64,000 bases of DNA from Pseudomonas sp. NCCP-436 (GCF_019656335.1 NZ_BPLZ01000001.1:310001-374000), one strand, 5' to 3'. Shown: positions 26,356 through 35,971, counted from the stretch's first letter. The notes: generated by a model not told the origin, from the letters alone. Program-made: numbers and translations.

Positions 26356-28044
26356 CTAATGACTGCTCAACAGCGGCTGGTGCATGCCGAACACCAGAAA
26401 ACGCGCCAGCTCGGCCAGAGGCACGGCCTTGCTGATCAGGTAGCCCTGCACCTGATCGCAGCCGAACTGACGCAGCATGTCTAGCTGTTCGACGCTCTCC
26501 ACCCCTTCTGCCACTGCTTCGAGGTTGAGGTTGTGTGCCAGGTTGATCATGGCCCGAACCAGCTGGCGATTCTCCGCCCGGTCGCTCATGCCGCCGACAA
26601 AGCCCTTGTCGATTTTCAGCAAGGCGATTGGCAGGTTGTTGAGATGGACGAAGGAGGAGAAACCGGTGCCGAAGTCGTCCAGTGAGAAGCGCACCCCCAA
26701 CTGTGCCAGCGCCTGCATGGTCTGCTGCACCTGCTCGCTGCGACGCATCACCGCGGTCTCGGTCAGTTCGAACTCCAGCCACTGTGCATCCACTCCGCGT
26801 TCTTCGATCAGGCGACTGAGGGTGGTCAACAACTGGCTGTCCTGGAACTGGCGAAACGACAGGTTGATGGCCATGTGCAGCGGCGGCAGGCCGCGTCCGA
26901 GCAGCCACTGCATGTCGCGCAGAGCGCGGGCGATGACCCAGTAACCGAGTGGCACGATCAGCCCGCTTTCCTCGGCCAGCGGCACGAATTCGCCGGGGGC
27001 AAGCAAGCCGCGCTGCGGATGCTGCCAGCGCACCAGTGCCTCTAGGCCGACGATACGTCCGCTTTTCAGGCATAGTCTGGGCTGGTATTGCAGTTCCAGC
27101 TCGTCGCGGCGAAGTGCCCGGCGCAATTCTCCTTCGAGATCGGCGCGGCTGCGTGCCCCCCGGTTAAGGCGCTCGTCATAGAAATGAAAGGCGCAACCCT
27201 GCTGACTCTTGGCTTGCTGCATGGCGATGTGTGCGTGCCATAGCAGCGGATCCGCCGTTTCTCCGGGGTGGGCATGGGCCAGGCCCAGGCTGCAGCCCAG
27301 CAGCAGGCTTTCGCCGTCGATCCAGTAGGGTTCGGCGAGCGCCTCGGTGATGCGTTCGGCCAAGTGCCCGGCGCGCTGTGGATCGCGGCCTACATCCAGC
27401 AGCAGGGCAAACTCGTCGCTGCCCAGGCGTGCCATCTGATCACCGGGTTGCAGCAGGGCGGAGAGCCGTGTCACCACCTGCAGGATCAGTCGGTCACCAC
27501 TCTGGTAGCCAAGCGCGTCGTTGACGTGGCGGAAGTTGTCCAGGTCGAGGTGGCCCAGTACCAGACCGCCTTCACGACACTCGCTCAGGCGAGCGTTGAG
27601 CAGGGCCTGGAAGCCCTGGCGGTTGGCGATGCGGGTCAACGGATCCTGCTCGGCCAGCCGTTGCAGGCTGTATCTGAATCGGTTCTGCTCATGCAGATAG
27701 CGCAGGCAACGACGCAGTACATCGGCGTTGAGGCTGCTGCGCACCAGCCAGTCACTGACTCCGGCAGGTGGCTGATCGGGTTCCTGCTCCAGTAGCAGCA
27801 CTACCGGCAGCGGGCACTGATCCAGGGAGGGCAGTCGATCCGGTGTGGCCAGCAGCAGGCCGTTGTCGGGGCTGTCGAACAAGCTGCTGGCCGCCTCCCA
27901 GTTCGGTGCGGTGATCAGCGGGGAGGGGTTGTCGATGGTGTTCAGCAACTGGCCGAGCAATTCAGCCCACTCCGACGAGTCGGCGAGCAGAACCATGCGC
28001 AACGGTTCGACGAGCGTGGACAAACAACCTCCCCAATGCCTCAA
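26356..28044 (-). CDS. c-di-GMP phosphodiesterase-type protein: pseudo-receiver, degenerate GGDEF (GSDEF), EAL
   Basis: A 562-residue cytoplasmic signalling protein. Residues ~15-110 look like a receiver domain (MVLLADSS, LPVVLLLEQ, SDWLVRSSLNADVLRRCLRYL) but lack a clear phospho-acceptor Asp after the third strand. Next is a GGDEF domain with a GSDEF active-site loop (RLGSDEFALLL), probably weakly active or regulatory. Last is an EAL domain with key residues kept: LEALVRWQHP, LEFELTETAV, LDDFGTGFSSF, KIDKGF, AVAEGVES and QVQGYLIS. It should hydrolyse c-di-GMP to pGpG. In P. aeruginosa a GGDEF-EAL gene (PA5295, ProE) also lies just upstream of rep, and this is probably its orthologue. A TTG at 28023 behind GGAGG is an alternative start. 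Confidence 0.87.
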   Translation of the reverse strand: MRHWGGCLSTLVEPLRMVLLADSSEWAELLGQLLNTIDNPSPLITAPNWEAASSLFDSPDNGLLLATPDRLPSLDQCPLPVVLLLEQEPDQPPAGVSDWLVRSSLNADVLRRCLRYLHEQNRFRYSLQRLAEQDPLTRIANRQGFQALLNARLSECREGGLVLGHLDLDNFRHVNDALGYQSGDRLILQVVTRLSALLQPGDQMARLGSDEFALLLDVGRDPQRAGHLAERITEALAEPYWIDGESLLLGCSLGLAHAHPGETADPLLWHAHIAMQQAKSQQGCAFHFYDERLNRGARSRADLEGELRRALRRDELELQYQPRLCLKSGRIVGLEALVRWQHPQRGLLAPGEFVPLAEESGLIVPLGYWVIARALRDMQWLLGRGLPPLHMAINLSFRQFQDSQLLTTLSRLIEERGVDAQWLEFELTETAVMRRSEQVQQTMQALAQLGVRFSLDDFGTGFSSFVHLNNLPIALLKIDKGFVGGMSDRAENRQLVRAMINLAHNLNLEAVAEGVESVEQLDMLRQFGCDQVQGYLISKAVPLAELARFLVFGMHQPLLSSH

Positions 28045-28290
28045 GAATGATGACGAGCAGTCTTACCCGATTGCGCCGTGATCGGCGTCTAATTCACCAC
28101 ATCCCTGCGGAAATACACTGCTGATCCTGAACCATAGTCGCCAAAGCGGCAAGGCGCAGCAGAGTACTTCAGTCGATTCGGCCGACCCGTTGTTATCTGC
28201 GATATCGTGTACTGGATCACGCTTCCAGCCGGTCAAGGCATTCATCTTCAGGCCTGCTAGAATGCGTGCCTTTTCTTAGCGAACGACTCC

Positions 28291-30300
28291 ATGTCCCGAC
28301 TGAACCCCCGGCAACAGGAAGCCGTGAACTACGTCGGCGGCCCGCTTCTGGTGCTCGCCGGCGCCGGTTCAGGCAAGACCAGCGTGATTACCCGCAAAAT
28401 TGCCCATCTGGTGCAGAACTGCGGGATTCGTGCCCAGTACATCGTCGCCATGACTTTCACCAACAAGGCGGCGCGTGAGATGAAGGAGCGTGTCGGCACG
28501 CTCCTTCGTGGCAGCGAGGCACGTGGCCTGACCGTGTCCACTTTCCACAACCTGGGGATGAACATCATCCGCAAGGAGTATGTGCGGCTCGGTTACAAGC
28601 CCGGTTTCTCGATCTTCGATGACGGCGATATCAAGGCCCTGCTGAGCGACATCATGCAGAAGGAATACGCCGGCGATGATGGTGTGGATGAAATCAAAAG
28701 CCTGATCGATGGCTGGAAGAATGACCTGATCCTGCCCGAAGAGGCTCTGTCCGGGGCCCGTGGCGCCAAGGAGCAGACCGCCGCCATCGTCTACCTGCAC
28801 TACCAGCGCACGCTCAAGGCGTACAACGCGGTGGATTTCAACGACCTGATCCTGCTGCCGGTGAAGTTGTTCCAGGAACACCCGGACATCCTCGAGAAAT
28901 GGCAGAACCGTGTTCGCTACCTGCTGGTGGATGAATACCAGGACACCAACGCCAGCCAGTACCTGCTGGTGAAACTGCTGGTGGGTATGCGCAACCAGTT
29001 CACCGTGGTGGGTGATGACGACCAGTCGATCTACGCCTGGCGCGGTGCGCGTCCGGAAAACCTGATGCGCCTGAAGGAGGACTACCCCTCTCTGAAGGTG
29101 GTGATGCTGGAGCAGAACTACCGTTCGACCAGCCGCATCCTCAAGTGCGCCAACGTACTGATCGCCAACAATCCGCACGTGTTCGAGAAACAGTTGTGGT
29201 CGGAGATGGGGCACGGCGACCCGATCCGAGTGATCCGTACCCGCAATGAGGATGCCGAGTGCGAGCGGGTGGCGCTGGAGATCCTTACCGAGCACCTGCG
29301 CACCGGCCGCCCCTATAGCGACTTCGCCATCCTCTACCGAGGCAACTACCAGGCCAAGCTGATGGAGCTGAAGCTGCAGCACCACCAGATTCCCTATCGC
29401 CTGTCCGGCGGCACCAGTTTCTTCGCTCGCCAGGAGGTGAAGGATCTGATGAGTTACTTCCGCCTATTGGTTAACCCGGACGATGACAACGCCTACCTGC
29501 GGGTGATCAACGTACCACGCCGGGAGATCGGCTCGGCGACGCTGGAAAAACTCGGCAATTACGCTAGCGAGCGCGGCATTTCCATGTACGCCGCCAGCGA
29601 CGAACTCGGCCTGGGCGAGCACCTCGATGCCCGTTACACCGAGCGTCTGAGTCGCTTCAAGCGCTACATGGACAGGCTCCGCGAGCTGTGCGCCGGTGAT
29701 GATCCGATCGGCGCAATCCGCAGCATGATCATGGACATCGACTACGAAACCTGGCTGCGTTCCAATGCCTCCAGTGACAAGGTGGCTGAGGCGCGCATGG
29801 GCAACGTCTGGTTCCTGGTCGAGGCGCTGAAAAACACCCTGGAGCGCGACGAAGACGGCGACATGACCATCGAGGACGCCATCGGCAAGCTGGTGCTGCG
29901 CGACATGCTCGAACGCCAGCAGGAAGAAGAGGAAGGCGCTGAAGGTGTGCAGATGATGACCATCCACGCTTCCAAGGGCCTGGAATTTCCCTCGGTCTAC
30001 ATCCTCGGCTTCGAGGAGGACATTCTCCCGCATCGTTCCAGCATCGAGGCCGACACCATCGAAGAGGAACGCCGCCTGGCCTATGTCGGCATCACCCGCG
30101 CCAAGCGCAACCTGGCACTGACCTTCGCCGCCAAGCGCAAGCAGTACGGTGAGGTGATCGATTGCTCGCCCAGCCGTTTCCTCGACGAGCTACCGCAGGA
30201 GGATCTGGTCTGGGAGGGTCAGGAGGACGCGCCGCAGGAAGTGAAGAAGGCCAGCGGCCAGTCGGCGCTGGCCGATATCCGCGCCATGCTTCGACGCTGA
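28291..30300 (+). CDS. rep: ATP-dependent DNA helicase Rep
   Basis: A 669-residue superfamily 1 3-prime-to-5-prime DNA helicase that assists the replisome past protein roadblocks. The helicase motifs are in order: I, LLVLAGAGSGKTSVITRKI; Ia, AMTFTNKAAREMKERV; II, LLVDEYQDTN; III, VVGDDDQSIYAWRGA; IV, LEQNYRSTSRIL; V, MMTIHASKGLEFPSVYILGFEE; and VI, EERRLAYVGITRAKRNLALTF. The DYQDTN/DDDQ forms and the overall length fit Rep rather than UvrD, which is longer at the C-terminus. The start codon follows a gap of about 250 bases from the divergent EAL gene. It is followed by xpt, as in P. aeruginosa. Confidence 0.96.
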   Translation: MSRLNPRQQEAVNYVGGPLLVLAGAGSGKTSVITRKIAHLVQNCGIRAQYIVAMTFTNKAAREMKERVGTLLRGSEARGLTVSTFHNLGMNIIRKEYVRLGYKPGFSIFDDGDIKALLSDIMQKEYAGDDGVDEIKSLIDGWKNDLILPEEALSGARGAKEQTAAIVYLHYQRTLKAYNAVDFNDLILLPVKLFQEHPDILEKWQNRVRYLLVDEYQDTNASQYLLVKLLVGMRNQFTVVGDDDQSIYAWRGARPENLMRLKEDYPSLKVVMLEQNYRSTSRILKCANVLIANNPHVFEKQLWSEMGHGDPIRVIRTRNEDAECERVALEILTEHLRTGRPYSDFAILYRGNYQAKLMELKLQHHQIPYRLSGGTSFFARQEVKDLMSYFRLLVNPDDDNAYLRVINVPRREIGSATLEKLGNYASERGISMYAASDELGLGEHLDARYTERLSRFKRYMDRLRELCAGDDPIGAIRSMIMDIDYETWLRSNASSDKVAEARMGNVWFLVEALKNTLERDEDGDMTIEDAIGKLVLRDMLERQQEEEEGAEGVQMMTIHASKGLEFPSVYILGFEEDILPHRSSIEADTIEEERRLAYVGITRAKRNLALTFAAKRKQYGEVIDCSPSRFLDELPQEDLVWEGQEDAPQEVKKASGQSALADIRAMLRR

Positions 30301-30357
30301 CTCCTACCGTTCGCCTGATTGCCCGCTATCGGCCTCTACAAGAACGGCGCGTTTTGA

Positions 30358-30981
<624 letters not shown>

Positions 30982-31099
30982 GTCGCCAGACACGCTGGTG
31001 GCAATGCTCCTGCAGCAATCACGCCCTTTGCGGGAGTGCACCCCAGCGGCGAACAGGCCCTTCCACTATCTCCGGCGAAAGAGCTTGTGTTGCCTGAGG

Positions 31100-31127
31100 G
31101 AACCCAGGCCCGGCTTTCGCATCTAGA
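31100..31127 (+). promoter_or_regulatory. Sigma-22 (AlgU/RpoE-type) promoter candidate for the LysM gene
   Basis: GAACCC at 31100-31105, a 16-base spacer, then TCTAGA at 31122-31127. This is close to the AlgU consensus GAACTT-N16/17-TCTGA. It lies about 55 bases before the LysM/BON gene start. Envelope-stress control of this gene would suit its peptidoglycan-binding domain. Judged by eye only. Confidence 0.45.
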
Positions 31128-31181
31128 CTCAGGTATCCAGACGCCATGTCCGGGTACGTCCATGCAACGAGAGGAATCATC

Positions 31182-31619
31182 ATGAGTCTGTTTGCCTTTG
31201 TAAAAGATGCCGGGGTCAAACTCTGGGAGTCATTGGTGGGTCAGGAAGCACAGGCCGCCGAATCACTGAAGGAACATGTGGCCAAGGTGGGCCTGGGCAA
31301 TCCGGCCATTGAACTCAGCGTTGAGGGCGACAAGGTCATCGCCCGCGGTGAGGTGGCTACTCAGGAGGAAAAGGAAAAGATCCTGCTGGCCCTGGGCAAT
31401 GTCGCCGGGGTTGGCGAGGTGGATGACCAGATCAGTGTGGCCACGCCTGCGCCGGAGGCGCGCTTCGTCACGGTGAAGAAGGGCGATACCCTAAGCGCTA
31501 TTGCCAAGGCCGAGTACGGCAATGCCAACGCCTACATGAAGATTTTCGAAGCCAACAAGCCGATGCTCAGTCACCCGGACAAAATCTACCCGGGTCAGGT
31601 GCTGCGTATTCCTGAATAA
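31182..31619 (+). CDS. BON-LysM protein (Kbp/YgaU-like)
   Basis: A 145-residue two-domain protein. Residues ~20-90 form a BON domain (GLGNPAIELSVEGDKVIARGEVATQEEKEKILLALGNVAGVGEVDDQI in outline) and residues ~97-144 a LysM domain (VTVKKGDTLSAIAKAEYGNAN, then IYPGQVLRIP). The arrangement matches E. coli YgaU/Kbp, a K+-binding, osmotically induced protein. There is no signal peptide; the N-terminus SLFAFVKDAGVKLWESLVG is amphipathic, as in YgaU. ATG 31182 follows GAGAGGAATCATC. A sigma-22-like promoter lies upstream, hinting at stress induction. Neighbours yrfG, nudE, cysQ and fabY are in an order that I recall from P. aeruginosa PA5178-PA5174. Confidence 0.87.
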   Translation: MSLFAFVKDAGVKLWESLVGQEAQAAESLKEHVAKVGLGNPAIELSVEGDKVIARGEVATQEEKEKILLALGNVAGVGEVDDQISVATPAPEARFVTVKKGDTLSAIAKAEYGNANAYMKIFEANKPMLSHPDKIYPGQVLRIPE

Positions 31620-31630
31620 GCCGTCCGGTA

Positions 31631-32341
31631 TCACGGATGCGATCCGGGGCGCCGCAATGGCTCCCCGGATGACTCTGCCGGCAGGCCTTTCAGCAGTTGT
31701 CGATAATCCTCGACAGCGGCGAACTCCTCGGTGTCTTTCGCGGCGCCGCGGCTGTCCGGCAGGCGCACGGCGAGCCGGTGGGCAATGCCGAAACGACCGG
31801 CACTACGCAGGATCGGCAAGCTGTCGTCGATAAACAGGCTGCTTGCCGGATCGAAGCCGACATCCGAATGCAACGCCTGCCAGAACTGCTGATCCTCCTT
31901 GGGGAATCCATAGTCATGGGAGCTGATCAGGCGCTCGAACCAGGGCGCCAGTTCCACCCGCTCCAGTTTCAGCGAAAGCGAGTCGCGGTGCGCGTTGGTG
32001 ATCAGCAGCACACGCTTGCCGGCTCTGCGCAGGGCGCGCAAGAAGGGTTCGGTGTCCGGACGAGGGGCAATCAGATGGGCTACCTCGCGCTTGAGGTCGC
32101 GTATCGACAGGCGCAGCTCGCGGCTCCAGAAGTCCGTGCAGTACCAGTTCAGTGTCCCGGCATGCTGGCGGAAAAGCGCTAGCAGCTCCGAATGGGCCTG
32201 CGCCAGGCTGATACCGTGATGTTCAGCATAGCGTTGCGGCAGGTGGGTCAGCCAGAAGTGGTTGTCGAAGTGAAGATCGAGCAGGGTGCCGTCCATATCC
32301 AGCAATACGGTGTCGATCTCGTTCCAGGGTAAAAGTGGCAT
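31631..32341 (-). CDS. yrfG: YrfG-type HAD phosphatase (GMP/IMP nucleotidase)
   Basis: A 236-residue HAD-superfamily phosphatase matching YrfG, which removes phosphate from GMP and IMP. HAD motifs: I, TVLLDMDGTLLDLHFDNHFW, with the nucleophile and acid Asp; II, VLLITNAHRDSL; III, Lys in DYGFPKEDQQFW; and IV, SLFIDDSLPIL. The start HFDNHFWLTHLPQRYAE is typical of YrfG. It is divergent from nudE, as in enterobacteria and P. aeruginosa. Its last codons overlap a GC hairpin that may serve as terminator for the convergent LysM gene. Confidence 0.9.
   Translation of the reverse strand: MPLLPWNEIDTVLLDMDGTLLDLHFDNHFWLTHLPQRYAEHHGISLAQAHSELLALFRQHAGTLNWYCTDFWSRELRLSIRDLKREVAHLIAPRPDTEPFLRALRRAGKRVLLITNAHRDSLSLKLERVELAPWFERLISSHDYGFPKEDQQFWQALHSDVGFDPASSLFIDDSLPILRSAGRFGIAHRLAVRLPDSRGAAKDTEEFAAVEDYRQLLKGLPAESSGEPLRRPGSHP
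31642..31670 (+). terminator. Hairpin after the LysM gene, inside the yrfG 3-prime end
   Basis: ATCCGGGG at 31642-31649 pairs with CCCCGGAT at 31663-31670, with a 13-base loop. It is 23 bases past the LysM gene stop codon but lies within the last codons of convergent yrfG. There is no T-run, so this is only a possible terminator. Confidence 0.35.
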
Positions 32342-32461
32342 GCAGGTTTCTTCTCATCGGGCCGGATCGGCGCACTGTTTTGCGGCAATGCAATCTCGAC
32401 CGCAGACAATCGGACGAGGCGCTGTATGATAACCCGCCAGGTTCCGCCAAGGAGTTGTCCC

Positions 32462-33028
32462 ATGCGTCAGAAGCCCACGGTGCTCGCTCGCGAAATTGTC
32501 GCCAGCAGCCGACTGTTTCGTGTCGAGCAAGTGCAGTTGCGTTTTTCCAACGGCACCGAGCGAACCTACGAGCGTCTGGTCGGCAGGGGCACTGGTCATG
32601 GTGCGGTGATGGTGGTGGCGCTGCTTGATGACGAACACGCGGTGCTGGTGGAGGAGTACTGCTGCGGTACGGATGACTACCAGCTATCACTGCCCAAGGG
32701 CTTGATCGAACCAGGTGAGGACGTTCTGCTGGCCGCCGACCGTGAGCTCAAGGAGGAAGCGGGCTTCGGTGCCCGGCGTTTGGAGCACATCACCGAACTC
32801 AGCCTGTCACCGGGCTACATGAACCAGAAGATTCAGGTGGTGTTGGCCCGCGATCTATACGAAGAGCGCCTACCGGGTGACGAGCCGGAGCCAATGCGGG
32901 TTGACCGCGTCAGCCTGCGAGAGCTGTCGGATCTGGCGCAACACCAGCAGTTCAGCGAGGGACGCGCACTGGCGGCGCTCTATCTGGTGCGTGATCTGCT
33001 GATTGGCAGGGGGGAGCTGAAGCTGTGA
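32462..33028 (+). CDS. nudE: ADP compounds hydrolase NudE
   Basis: A 188-residue Nudix hydrolase that cleaves ADP-ribose, NADH and Ap3A-type compounds. ATG 32462 follows CAAGGAGTTGTCC, an excellent ribosome-binding site; the open frame upstream is not needed. The Nudix box is complete: GLIEPGEDVLLAADRELKEEAGF (G-x5-E-x7-REL-x-EE-x-GF). The N-terminus (RQKPTVLAREIVASSRLFRVEQVQL) and the LSPGYMNQKIQVVLA segment are typical of NudE. The stop codon overlaps the start region of cysQ, so the two are translated together. Divergent from yrfG. Confidence 0.95.
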   Translation: MRQKPTVLAREIVASSRLFRVEQVQLRFSNGTERTYERLVGRGTGHGAVMVVALLDDEHAVLVEEYCCGTDDYQLSLPKGLIEPGEDVLLAADRELKEEAGFGARRLEHITELSLSPGYMNQKIQVVLARDLYEERLPGDEPEPMRVDRVSLRELSDLAQHQQFSEGRALAALYLVRDLLIGRGELKL

Positions 33029-33843
33029 TGCAGCCACCGATCGACGCCGTTATCGCGCTGGTAAGGCAGGCCGGTGCGGCCATTCTGCCGTACTGGCGCA
33101 GCCATCTGGCGGTGATCGAGAAGGCCGACGCCTCACCGGTCACTGCGGCGGATCTGGCGGCCCACCGGCTGCTGGTTGATGGTTTGCAGGCACTGGCGCC
33201 GGATATTCCGGTACTGTCCGAGGAGGCTGCCGATATTCCTCTGGCTGAGCGCGCTACCTGGGAACGCTGGTGGCTGGTCGATCCGCTGGATGGTACCAAG
33301 GAGTTCATTGCCGGCTCCGAGGAGTTCACCGTTAATGTCGCTCTGATCGAGCGAGGCCGGGTTGTATTCGGGGTAGTCGGCATTCCCGCTACCGGGCGCT
33401 GTTATCACGGTGGCGCCGGTATTGGTGCCTGGCGCAGCGAGAGTACCGGGACGGCGCAGCCGGTTCGGGTACGTCTGGCACCTGCCGCCGGTTTCACCCT
33501 GGTGGCCAGCCGGCGCCATTCCAGTGCACAGCAGGAGCGCCTGCTCGATCGCCTTGGAGAGCGCTTCGGCCAGCCACGCCTGACTAGCATCGGCAGCTCG
33601 CTGAAGTTCTGTCTGCTGGCCGAGGGCGAGGCCGACTGCTACCCGCGGCTGGCACCCACCTCGCAGTGGGATACCGCATCGGCGCAGGGAGTGCTGGAGG
33701 GAGCCGGCGGAGAGGTGCTCGACCTTGCCGGTGCGGCGCTGAGCTACGAGGCGCGTGATGATTTTCTCAATCCGCATTTCCTCGCGTTGCCCGCCGCTGC
33801 CGAGTGGCGCGCGGCGCTAATCGAACTGGCCGGCGCGCTGTAG
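33028..33843 (+). CDS. cysQ: 3-prime(2-prime),5-prime-bisphosphate nucleotidase CysQ
   Basis: A 271-residue inositol-monophosphatase-fold enzyme that recycles PAP (3-prime-phosphoadenosine 5-prime-phosphate) from sulfate assimilation. Metal-binding motifs: SPVTAADLAAHRLL, VLSEEAADIPLAERATW, the signature WWLVDPLDGTKEFIAG, and CYPRLAPTSQWDTASAQGVLEGAGG near the C-terminus; all are as in CysQ. A GTG codon lies directly before the ATG, so either may be used. It overlaps the nudE stop codon. The nudE-cysQ pair is conserved in gammaproteobacteria. It converges on fabY. Confidence 0.95.
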   Translation: MQPPIDAVIALVRQAGAAILPYWRSHLAVIEKADASPVTAADLAAHRLLVDGLQALAPDIPVLSEEAADIPLAERATWERWWLVDPLDGTKEFIAGSEEFTVNVALIERGRVVFGVVGIPATGRCYHGGAGIGAWRSESTGTAQPVRVRLAPAAGFTLVASRRHSSAQQERLLDRLGERFGQPRLTSIGSSLKFCLLAEGEADCYPRLAPTSQWDTASAQGVLEGAGGEVLDLAGAALSYEARDDFLNPHFLALPAAAEWRAALIELAGAL

Positions 33844-33857
33844 AGCAGGGCGATTTT

Positions 33858-35765
33858 TCAGTCGAGCATATCGCTGTAGCGCTCGTCCTTGCGGAACACC
33901 AGCGGCTGCTCGAAGCCCGGTACCCGTACCTGCTCGTGACTGATGCTGATCGCCTGATCGTCGATCATGTTGTTGCCGAAGTTGTAGATGATGTCCAGCC
34001 TGCCCTGCAGCGCCTGTTGGTCATAGGCCGCGGCTGCGGCACGGGTGACCTCGCGGCGCGCCAGGTAGGCGTCAAAGGCCGCCTGGCCGTGACGCTTGCG
34101 CAGCATGCGTTCGGTCACGTGCGGAGCCAGTACCAGAGCGCTGGCATTGTTGCCGCCAAAGCCCTTGGAGTTGATCAAGGCCACATCCAGTGCCCGTTCG
34201 CCAAACTGGCGATCACTCAGCGACAGACTCAGGCGCTCCTGGTGCACGTCGCCGGCGACCGCGTCGATGGTCTTGAGGCCAGGTACTATGCCGTAGCGGA
34301 AGCTACCGAGGGCGGCGATCACCTGGTCGCCGCTGGCGGTGGCCAGAGAATGACCGACAAAGGCCTTAACTGCGGTAACCGGCCATTGCTCGATGCCGAA
34401 GGCGGTGGCGACGCGATCAAGGATCTCCGACTCGGTGACCCGGTTGGCCGGCGTGCTGGAGCCATGGGCATGGACGAAGCTGCGTGTGCGCACGGCCTCC
34501 AGGCCAAGCAATTGCACGGCACTGGCCACTGCCTTGGCCACGGTCAGGTAGTTGCCCGGGCCGGGGGCGGAGATGGACTTCTTGAAACCGTCGGCATTGA
34601 TGAAAACATCCGGTACCGCGCCGTGGATGTCGGCGCCCAGCTCCAGCGCCAGTTCATCGTCCATCAGCACCACGAACTGGCAGGCCTCGGCCAGGGTGAA
34701 ACCGCAGTTGTCGCCAAATGGCCGGCTGGCGCGGCGGAAGTCCACTTCCTGCTTGCCTTCGATCTGGCGCAGGCCTTCTTCGGTAGCCAGAGCACCCATG
34801 GCGCCATAGCCCTCGATGCACTCCTGGTTGATCGGGGCCTCGCTGCTGCCGACGATCACCACCCGTGCCTTGCCCGAAGCGATCTGTTCGATACCCTTCT
34901 GCAGGTTGTAGAGGAAGGTGGCGCAGGCGCCGGTGATGCTGCCAGTGGTGCCAACACTGCCGAGCACGTAGGCGTTGATGAAGTCGGCCGGCATGCTGTT
35001 CAGACCCAAGGCCAACTGCTTGGCAGTGACGCGGCCGCCTTTCAGACGCGCCTGCATCATGCCACCGAAACCGTTCTCGTCGAGCTGGCTCATGATGCAG
35101 CTGACGAACACGGCAATTTCGTCCGGCGCCACATGGCTGACGATGCGTTGCCAGTCGATGCCCACCGAGTGCAGGGCATCGGTGACGCCGACCACGCTCA
35201 TGGCCAGTCCGCGCGGGTGGAAGCGCGAGTTGTACAGCTCCGCCGGCTCAAAACCGGTGGGCAACTGGCCGGCGGATTTCACCGCCAGCGGACGGTAGCT
35301 GTCCACCTTGAACTCGCAACAGCCGTGCAGGGTGACGCGCACTTCGCCTCCTTCCAGCTCCTCGATCGACCAGTTGGCGGGCAGTGGTTCGGGGAGGTGC
35401 TTGCGCGGGGTGATGAAGCTCAGGCTGGTGCCGTTTTCCGGTGTCACGGCGATGTTCTTGTGCCAATGCGCGGCGTCCGGATCCAGATGCTGGCGCTCGA
35501 TCCGGCGCACCAGGGTGCCGTCGAGAATCTGCCGGCTGTAACGCTGCTCGATATCGGCCAGGCTCAGTGGCTGGCCGTCCTGATCCTGGTACTGACTATC
35601 GACCACTCGCACCAGCTTCATCATCTGTGCCAGACCGGCCAGGGTTTCCTGACGGGCTCGGGGCTCCAGAGATTCTTGCACCATGCGGCGGAATCCATGG
35701 TGGAAGGAGCTGCGTCCAGCTGCGTTGTAACCCCCAAAACCCACGATCACGGGTAAGCGCGACAT
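33858..35765 (-). CDS. fabY: Beta-ketoacyl synthase FabY (fatty acid synthesis initiation)
   Basis: A 635-residue condensing enzyme matching FabY of P. aeruginosa (PA5174). It condenses acetyl-CoA with malonyl-ACP to start fatty acid synthesis, replacing FabH. The ketosynthase triad is present: Cys281 in TGACATFLYN, His434 in VHAHGSSTPAN and His472 in KAFVGHSLATASG. The protein is about 220 residues longer than FabB/FabF, with an N-terminal extension (PVIVGFGGYNAAGRSSFHHGFRR) and extra C-terminal sequence, as in FabY. Flanking cysQ, nudE, yrfG and LysM genes are the same as in P. aeruginosa. It has its own upstream region (35766-35970) and converges on cysQ. Confidence 0.93.
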   Translation of the reverse strand: MSRLPVIVGFGGYNAAGRSSFHHGFRRMVQESLEPRARQETLAGLAQMMKLVRVVDSQYQDQDGQPLSLADIEQRYSRQILDGTLVRRIERQHLDPDAAHWHKNIAVTPENGTSLSFITPRKHLPEPLPANWSIEELEGGEVRVTLHGCCEFKVDSYRPLAVKSAGQLPTGFEPAELYNSRFHPRGLAMSVVGVTDALHSVGIDWQRIVSHVAPDEIAVFVSCIMSQLDENGFGGMMQARLKGGRVTAKQLALGLNSMPADFINAYVLGSVGTTGSITGACATFLYNLQKGIEQIASGKARVVIVGSSEAPINQECIEGYGAMGALATEEGLRQIEGKQEVDFRRASRPFGDNCGFTLAEACQFVVLMDDELALELGADIHGAVPDVFINADGFKKSISAPGPGNYLTVAKAVASAVQLLGLEAVRTRSFVHAHGSSTPANRVTESEILDRVATAFGIEQWPVTAVKAFVGHSLATASGDQVIAALGSFRYGIVPGLKTIDAVAGDVHQERLSLSLSDRQFGERALDVALINSKGFGGNNASALVLAPHVTERMLRKRHGQAAFDAYLARREVTRAAAAAYDQQALQGRLDIIYNFGNNMIDDQAISISHEQVRVPGFEQPLVFRKDERYSDMLD

Positions 35766-35971
35766 AAATCAAAAGCTCCTGAACAAGGCCAGCGCAATGC
35801 CAGGCCGGCGCCGTCGGGGCGCGGACAGGCTTATGGGGCGGTGGCGTTTGGAAATTTCCGGATGCCTATCCTGACGTGAATCATGACTGTCGAGTCACGC
35901 CTTCGTCCAATGTCGATGTGCAAACACAGATGCTGGTTCAATGACGAGCCGGTGAGTAATGAGTGGGAGAG

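Noticed and set aside
33804..35756. A 650-codon plus-strand frame across fabY
   Set aside because: Antisense to fabY, whose catalytic triad and neighbours are unmistakable; the plus-strand translation has shadow-type composition.
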